Assembly (NCBI GenBank): GCA_903934795.1
Contig: CAIZPE010000217.1
Span: 1 to 40,723 of the forward strand
Reading direction: 5' to 3'
Length of the DNA stretch: 40,723 bases
Origin: an uncultured bacterium
Lineage (GTDB): Bacteria > Pseudomonadota > Gammaproteobacteria > Burkholderiales > Burkholderiaceae_E
In this document: positions 36,355-40,723 of the stretch, piece after piece
Position numbering within the stretch: position 1 is the first letter of the stretch
Layout: every line of letters begins with the position of its first letter
Position numbers and translations under genes: made by a program
Notes under the pieces: model-generated
What the model was told of the DNA's origin: nothing
What the model saw: the letters and a program-made list of their open reading frames with translations, nothing else
Database searches by the model: none

Positions 36355-39078
36355 TTGCTGGCGCGGCACCGCCTGCATCCCCTCTTCGAGCCGGACCATC
36401 TCGTGGTGGTGCTGGGTGCCCGGCCCGCCGACTGGGCCCAGGCCATGGCGCGGGCGCTCACCGGTGAGGCGCCGCAGCCACGCCTGCCGGCCCGCCTGTT
36501 GCGGCTGGCGGGCTCCGACGCCGACCCGAGCCGGAATCCCGGCCTCAGCGCCAGTTCGCCGCCCGGCACCGCCCTGCTGGCGGTGCTGGTCGTCGATCCG
36601 GCCGAGGTGCCGGCAGCGCTTCAACGGGCCGCGCAGCAGGGCGCGCGTCACGCCTGCCTGCTCACCGGCCCGCAGACCACCGACCCCGCGCCCCGGCAGA
36701 CCCTGGCCGACTGGCAGCGTCAGGCTCAGGCGCTCGGCCTGCTGCTCTTCGGCCCGGCCACCCTGGGCTTCATCCGCCCGGCCATCGGCCTGAACGCCGG
36801 CCGGATGGGGCCCACGCCCCCCGCCGGCGCGGTGGCCCTGGTCTCGCAGTCGGGCGCGCTCAATGGCGCTGTGCTCGACTGGGTGGCCGGCCATGCCACC
36901 GGCTTTTCGCTGGTGGCCTCGCTCGGGGCCGAGGTCGCGATCGATCTCGCCGAGGTGCTCGACTTCCTGTGCGCCGATGAGCGCACCCGCGCGGTGGTGG
37001 TCTATCTCGAGGCGGTGCGCGATGCGCGCCGCTTCATGAGCGCGCTGCGCGCCCTGTCGCTGGTCAAGCCGGTGATCGTGCTCAAGGGCCAGCGTGGCGA
37101 CCCCTCGCCGGCGCTGACGCGCACCCACAGCGGCGCGCTGTGCGGCTCCGACGCGGTCTATGCCGCCGCGCTTCGCCGTGCCGGCGCGCTCCAGGTGGGC
37201 CTGTTCACCCAGCTCTTCACCGCGGCGCGGCTGCTGGCCACGCAGACCGGGCCGGTGGGTGCGCGGCTGGGTGTCATCGCCAACGGCAACGGGCCGGCCG
37301 TGCTCGCCGCCGACCAGGCGCGCTTCCAGCATCTCGAGCTGCCGACCCTGGCCGAGGCCACCCGCGAGCGGCTCTCGCAGGCGCTGGCGGGTTCGCCGGC
37401 CGGCGAGGGCGGCAATCCGCTCAACCTGGGCATCGATCCGCAGCCGGCGCAGCTCGAGGCCGCGCTGCGCATCCTCGCGGAGGATCCCGGCCTGGACGGC
37501 CTGCTGGTGCTCGTCGCGCCCTACGATGGGGCCGATGTGCCGGCGCTGACCGAGGCGGTGCTGCGGGCCCGTCCGGCGCTGCTCGAGGCCCGCAAGCCGC
37601 TCTTTGCCTGCTGGATGGGCGAGCAGCGCATGCGCGGGCTGGGCGCGCCCCTCGAGGCAGCCGGTGTGCCGGTGTACGCCGTGCCGGAATCGGCGGTCGA
37701 TGCCTGGGCCACCCTGACCCGCTTTCATCGGAACCAGCGCCTGCTGCACCAGATTCCGCGACCGGTGCCGGGTCAGCGCCCGCCCGATCTGCGCCGGGCC
37801 CGGCAGCTGCTGCGTGCCGCCCTGGACAGCGGCCGCACCGGGCTGGCCGAGGTCGAGTCCAAGGCCCTGCTGCAGGCCTTCCATGTGCCGGTGACCGCCA
37901 CGCTGCGCGCCGATTCGGCCGAGGCGGCGATCGCCCTGGCCGCGCAGCTGGGATTTCCGGTGGCGCTGAAGATCGATTCCCCCGACATCGATCACAAGAG
38001 CGATGCCGGCGGCGTGGTGCTCAACCTGCGCAACGCCGCCGAACTGCGCGCGCAGTACCACGAGCTGCTCGCCACGGTGCGGGCCGCTCGCCCGCAGGCC
38101 CGCATCGACGGCGTGACGGTGCAGCCGATGCGCGAGTCCCGCCACGCCCGCGAGCTGTATGTGGGGGTGCTGCGCGACCCGCTTTTCGGCCCGGTGATCG
38201 CCTTCGGCGCGGGGGGCACCGGCGTCGAGGTGGTGCGTGATGTCGCGCTCGAGCTGCCACCGCTCAACCGCTACCTTGCCTCCCGACTGATCGGCCGCAC
38301 CCGCGTGGCCGCAGCGCTGGGCGAGTACCGTGGTGCGCCGGCCATCGACCGCGACGCGCTCGAGGCCCTGCTGGTGGCGGTGTCCGATCTGGTCTGCGAA
38401 CTGCCCTGGATCGCCGGCATGGACATCAATCCGGTGATCGCCGATGCGCAGGGCGTCGTGGCGGTGGATGCGCGGGTGCTGCTCGATGACCGGCCCGGGC
38501 CGCGGCCCGAGCCGCACCGGCATCTGGCCATCCGGCCGTATCCGGCGCATCTCGGCGGCGAGCGGCTCACGCCCCAGGGTGCAGCCTGGACCCTGCGCGC
38601 GATCCAGCCCGAGGACGCCGACCTGCTGCAGGCCTTCACCCGCGGCCTGTCGGCGCAGTCGCGCTACTTCCGGTTCATCTCGGCGCTCGCCGAGCTGCCG
38701 GCGCGCATGCTCGTCCGCTACACCCAGATCGACTACGACCGCGAGCTCGCACTGGTGGCGGTGGCGCCCGCGCCGGCCCCGCGCGGCGAGCTGGTGGGCG
38801 TGGTGCGTTACCTGCTCAACCCCGATGCCGAGAGCTGCGAGTTCGCGGTGGCGGTGGCCGACCGCTGGCAGGGCTGCGGCGTGGGAGGCGCGCTGATGCG
38901 GGCGATCATCGATGCGGCCCGCGCCCGGGGCCTGCGCCGCATCGAGGGCCATGTGCTGGCCACCAACACCCGCATGCTCGGCCTGCTGCGCCACCTCGGC
39001 TTCCAGACCCGCACCGACCCGGATGACGTGGCCATGCGCGAGGTCTGGCTCGCGCTGGACGAGACTCAGGCCCGGTGA
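36355..39078 (+). CDS. ADP-forming acyl-CoA ligase/GNAT acetyltransferase fusion (Pat-like)
   Basis: A protein of about 907 residues with the Pat/PatZ layout: CoA-binding and succinyl-CoA-ligase-like domains (about 1-470), an ATP-grasp domain (about 480-710; [52 protein letters not shown]) and a C-terminal GNAT domain (about 745-890) with the acetyl-CoA loop [20 protein letters not shown]. The ligase keeps His258 in [13 protein letters not shown], the place of the phospho-histidine in ADP-forming acetyl-CoA synthetases, which enteric Pat lacks as I recall. I infer a TTG start at 36355, two bases past the deacetylase stop, because it gives the usual N-terminus (HPLFEP). The 3' end overlaps fbp by 13 bases. 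Confidence 0.85.
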   Translation: MLARHRLHPLFEPDHLVVVLGARPADWAQAMARALTGEAPQPRLPARLLRLAGSDADPSRNPGLSASSPPGTALLAVLVVDPAEVPAALQRAAQQGARHACLLTGPQTTDPAPRQTLADWQRQAQALGLLLFGPATLGFIRPAIGLNAGRMGPTPPAGAVALVSQSGALNGAVLDWVAGHATGFSLVASLGAEVAIDLAEVLDFLCADERTRAVVVYLEAVRDARRFMSALRALSLVKPVIVLKGQRGDPSPALTRTHSGALCGSDAVYAAALRRAGALQVGLFTQLFTAARLLATQTGPVGARLGVIANGNGPAVLAADQARFQHLELPTLAEATRERLSQALAGSPAGEGGNPLNLGIDPQPAQLEAALRILAEDPGLDGLLVLVAPYDGADVPALTEAVLRARPALLEARKPLFACWMGEQRMRGLGAPLEAAGVPVYAVPESAVDAWATLTRFHRNQRLLHQIPRPVPGQRPPDLRRARQLLRAALDSGRTGLAEVESKALLQAFHVPVTATLRADSAEAAIALAAQLGFPVALKIDSPDIDHKSDAGGVVLNLRNAAELRAQYHELLATVRAARPQARIDGVTVQPMRESRHARELYVGVLRDPLFGPVIAFGAGGTGVEVVRDVALELPPLNRYLASRLIGRTRVAAALGEYRGAPAIDRDALEALLVAVSDLVCELPWIAGMDINPVIADAQGVVAVDARVLLDDRPGPRPEPHRHLAIRPYPAHLGGERLTPQGAAWTLRAIQPEDADLLQAFTRGLSAQSRYFRFISALAELPARMLVRYTQIDYDRELALVAVAPAPAPRGELVGVVRYLLNPDAESCEFAVAVADRWQGCGVGGALMRAIIDAARARGLRRIEGHVLATNTRMLGLLRHLGFQTRTDPDDVAMREVWLALDETQAR

Positions 39079-40067
39079 TAGCCGGTGACCCGCTCGACCT
39101 CTTCGCGTGAGCCCATGAACACCGCCACCCGCTCGTGCAGCTTGCCCGGCGGCAGCGCGAGGATGCGCTCATGGCCGTTGGTGGACGCGCCACCTGCCTG
39201 CTCCACCAGGAAGCTCATCGGGTTGGCCTCGTAGAGCAGGCGCAGCTTGCCCGGCTTGTCGGGCTCGCGGGCATCGCGCGGGTACATGAAGACCCCGCCG
39301 CGGGTCATGATCCGGTGCACATCGGCGACCATCGAGGCCACCCAGCGCATGTTGAAGTCGCGCCCGCGCGGGCCGGTGCTGCCGGCGAGCAGTTCGTCGA
39401 TGTAGCGGCGCACCGGCGGCTCCCAGTGGCGAGCGTTGGAGGCGTTGATCGCGAACTCCTTCGTGCGCTCCGGGATGCGGATGTGGTCGGCGGTGAGCCA
39501 CCAGCTGCCGGTCTCGCGCTCGAGAGTGAAGCAGGCCACGCCATCGCCCACCGTGAGCACCAGCAGGGTGGAGGGTCCGTAGACCGCATAGCCGGCGGCG
39601 ATCTGCCGGTCTCCGGGTTGCAGGAAGTGTTCCTCGCGCGGATCGTTCACGCCCTCGGGCAGTCTCAGCACCGAGAAGATGGTGCCGATCGAGACATTGA
39701 CATCGATGTTCGAGGAGCCGTCGAGCGGGTCGAAGAGCAGCAGGAAGCCGCCCATCGGGTACTCGTTGGGGATGAAGTGCGGATGGTCCATCTCCTCGGA
39801 GGCCATGGCTGCGAGGTGCCCGCCCCACAGGTTGGCTTCGAGCAGGGTCTCGTTGGCGATGACATCGAGCTTCTTCTGCGACTCGCCCTGCACATTCTCG
39901 GAGCCCGCCTCGCCGAGCACGTCGGCCAGCGCGCCCTTGCCCACCGCATAGCTGATCCGCTTGCAGGCGCGCGCCACCACCTCGAGCAGCAGCCGCAGCT
40001 CGGCCGGGATCAGGCCCTTCTCGCGCTGCTTTTCGACCAGGTACTGGGTGAGGCTGATGCGGTTCAT
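39066..40067 (-). CDS. fbp: Fructose-1,6-bisphosphatase class 1
   Basis: A 333-residue gluconeogenic enzyme hydrolysing fructose 1,6-bisphosphate to fructose 6-phosphate. The class 1 motifs are [26 protein letters not shown] with a metal-binding Glu, [20 protein letters not shown] (metal site and active loop), [14 protein letters not shown] and [20 protein letters not shown] (substrate and Mg binding). The length matches E. coli Fbp (332). The start is ATG 40067, with GGAG nine bases upstream. It follows pepN by 59 bases on the same strand, so the two may be cotranscribed. Its 3' end overlaps the ligase/GNAT gene by 13 bases. Confidence 0.96.
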   Translation of the reverse strand: MNRISLTQYLVEKQREKGLIPAELRLLLEVVARACKRISYAVGKGALADVLGEAGSENVQGESQKKLDVIANETLLEANLWGGHLAAMASEEMDHPHFIPNEYPMGGFLLLFDPLDGSSNIDVNVSIGTIFSVLRLPEGVNDPREEHFLQPGDRQIAAGYAVYGPSTLLVLTVGDGVACFTLERETGSWWLTADHIRIPERTKEFAINASNARHWEPPVRRYIDELLAGSTGPRGRDFNMRWVASMVADVHRIMTRGGVFMYPRDAREPDKPGKLRLLYEANPMSFLVEQAGGASTNGHERILALPPGKLHERVAVFMGSREEVERVTGYHRA

Positions 40068-40126
40068 CAGGGGAGGCTCCGGTGGGCTGGGGCGGGCATT
40101 ATCGCGCAGGCGGACGACTGCCCGGT

Positions 40127-40723
40127 TCAGTCCTGGCCGAGCGCCTTTCCCACCACCTCGCGCACATCGCGCGACAGGCCGGGCCGCGCCAGCACCCGCT
40201 CCAGGCTGGCGCGGGCCTGCGCCTGCCGATCGGGCGTGTACTTGCGCCAGCGGTCCATGGCGCGCGCCAGCCGCGAGGCGAGCTGCGGGTTGCGCGGGTC
40301 GAGCTCGCCGAGGATCTCCTCCCAGAAGCGGTAGCCCGAGCCGTCCGGTGCATGGAACTCGGCGAGGTTGCCCTGGCAGAACGCGCCGATCAGCGCGCGG
40401 ACCTTGTTGGGATTGCCCAGCGAGAAGGCCGGGTGCGCCATCAGCGCACGCACCTGATCGAGCACCGGCCGGCCGTAGGGGCTGCGATGGCGGGTGGCCT
40501 GCATCGAGAACCACTTGTCCATGGCCAGGGGCTCGTCGCCGAGCTCGTCGGCGAACCGGGCCAGCGCGAGCTCGGCCTGCGGGGCATGCCCGAGCAGCAT
40601 GGCGGCGAGTGCACCCTGGCGGGCGGTCATGTTGTCGGCCTGCTCGAACTGCCGCAGGGCAAGCTCGCCGGCATCGCGCGCGCCGGCCAGGGTCAGGAAG
40701 CCGAGCGACAGGTTGCGCAGCGC
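40127..40723 (-). CDS. pepN: Aminopeptidase N, C-terminal part (5' truncated)
   Basis: The frame is open at the right window edge; 198 C-terminal residues are present. They match the alpha-helical C-terminal domain of bacterial M1 aminopeptidase [48 protein letters not shown] and [20 protein letters not shown], then [20 protein letters not shown]. The catalytic HExxH zinc domain lies outside the window. This cytosolic metallopeptidase removes N-terminal residues during peptide turnover. It is upstream of fbp on the same strand. Confidence 0.92.
   Translation of the reverse strand, partial: ALRNLSLGFLTLAGARDAGELALRQFEQADNMTARQGALAAMLLGHAPQAELALARFADELGDEPLAMDKWFSMQATRHRSPYGRPVLDQVRALMAHPAFSLGNPNKVRALIGAFCQGNLAEFHAPDGSGYRFWEEILGELDPRNPQLASRLARAMDRWRKYTPDRQAQARASLERVLARPGLSRDVREVVGKALGQD

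Overview
This is a contiguous, very GC-rich (roughly 70 %) stretch of bacterial chromosome, almost fully coding. The combination of a PilJ/ChpA twitching-chemotaxis system, a YqgE-RuvX-PyrR-PyrB-PyrX-PlsC run, a Pcm-like/rhodanese/TolC run next to waaA, LPS inner-core genes and ApaH points to a betaproteobacterium, most likely Burkholderiales. That placement is inferred from gene content and order, since no rRNA or marker phylogeny is available here. I see no prophage, insertion sequence, integrase, CRISPR array or rRNA, and no stretch over 300 bases lacks a gene.

Layout: (1) 1-7433, the 3' part of pilJ and a giant chpA/pilL hybrid kinase, controlling type IV pili. (2) 7396-8928, a convergent class I photolyase gene (phr). 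(3) 9039-16740 and on to 17075, a long forward run: yqgE, ruvX, pyrR, pyrB, a non-catalytic dihydroorotase-like pyrX, plsC, a phosphomannomutase/phosphoglucomutase, an acyl-CoA synthetase and a small ABM-domain protein. (4) apaH (reverse), diverging from waaC-waaA (forward). (5) 20460-27324, a five-gene reverse operon holding all three parts of an RND efflux pump, with a Pcm-like methyltransferase and a rhodanese between the pump and its TolC. A good sigma70-type promoter lies upstream. (6) 27516-33539, forward: a YkgJ-type cysteine-cluster protein, a membrane GT2 glycosyltransferase, a large polytopic GT-C-like protein, a GT4 glycosyltransferase and uppP. Together these look like a lipid-linked glycan cluster. 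(7) trmB (reverse), an enoyl-CoA hydratase, tRNA-Gly(CCC), a class II HDAC-like deacetylase and a 907-residue acyl-CoA ligase/GNAT fusion. (8) pepN (5' truncated by the window) followed by fbp on the reverse strand.

How the genes work together: pyrR/pyrB/pyrX serve pyrimidine synthesis, with PyrX probably a structural partner of aspartate transcarbamoylase. plsC, waaC, waaA, the phosphohexomutase, uppP and the glycosyltransferases all serve the cell envelope. The HDAC-like protein beside a GNAT fusion suggests reversible protein or metabolite acetylation. Nothing here is a certain new system. The best candidates for a second look are the glycosyltransferase/uppP cluster, the efflux operon with embedded Pcm-like and rhodanese genes, the deacetylase/acetyltransferase pair whose ligase half keeps its phospho-histidine, and two genes (waaC, ykgJ) whose -10-like boxes sit exactly seven bases before the start codon, as in leaderless mRNAs.
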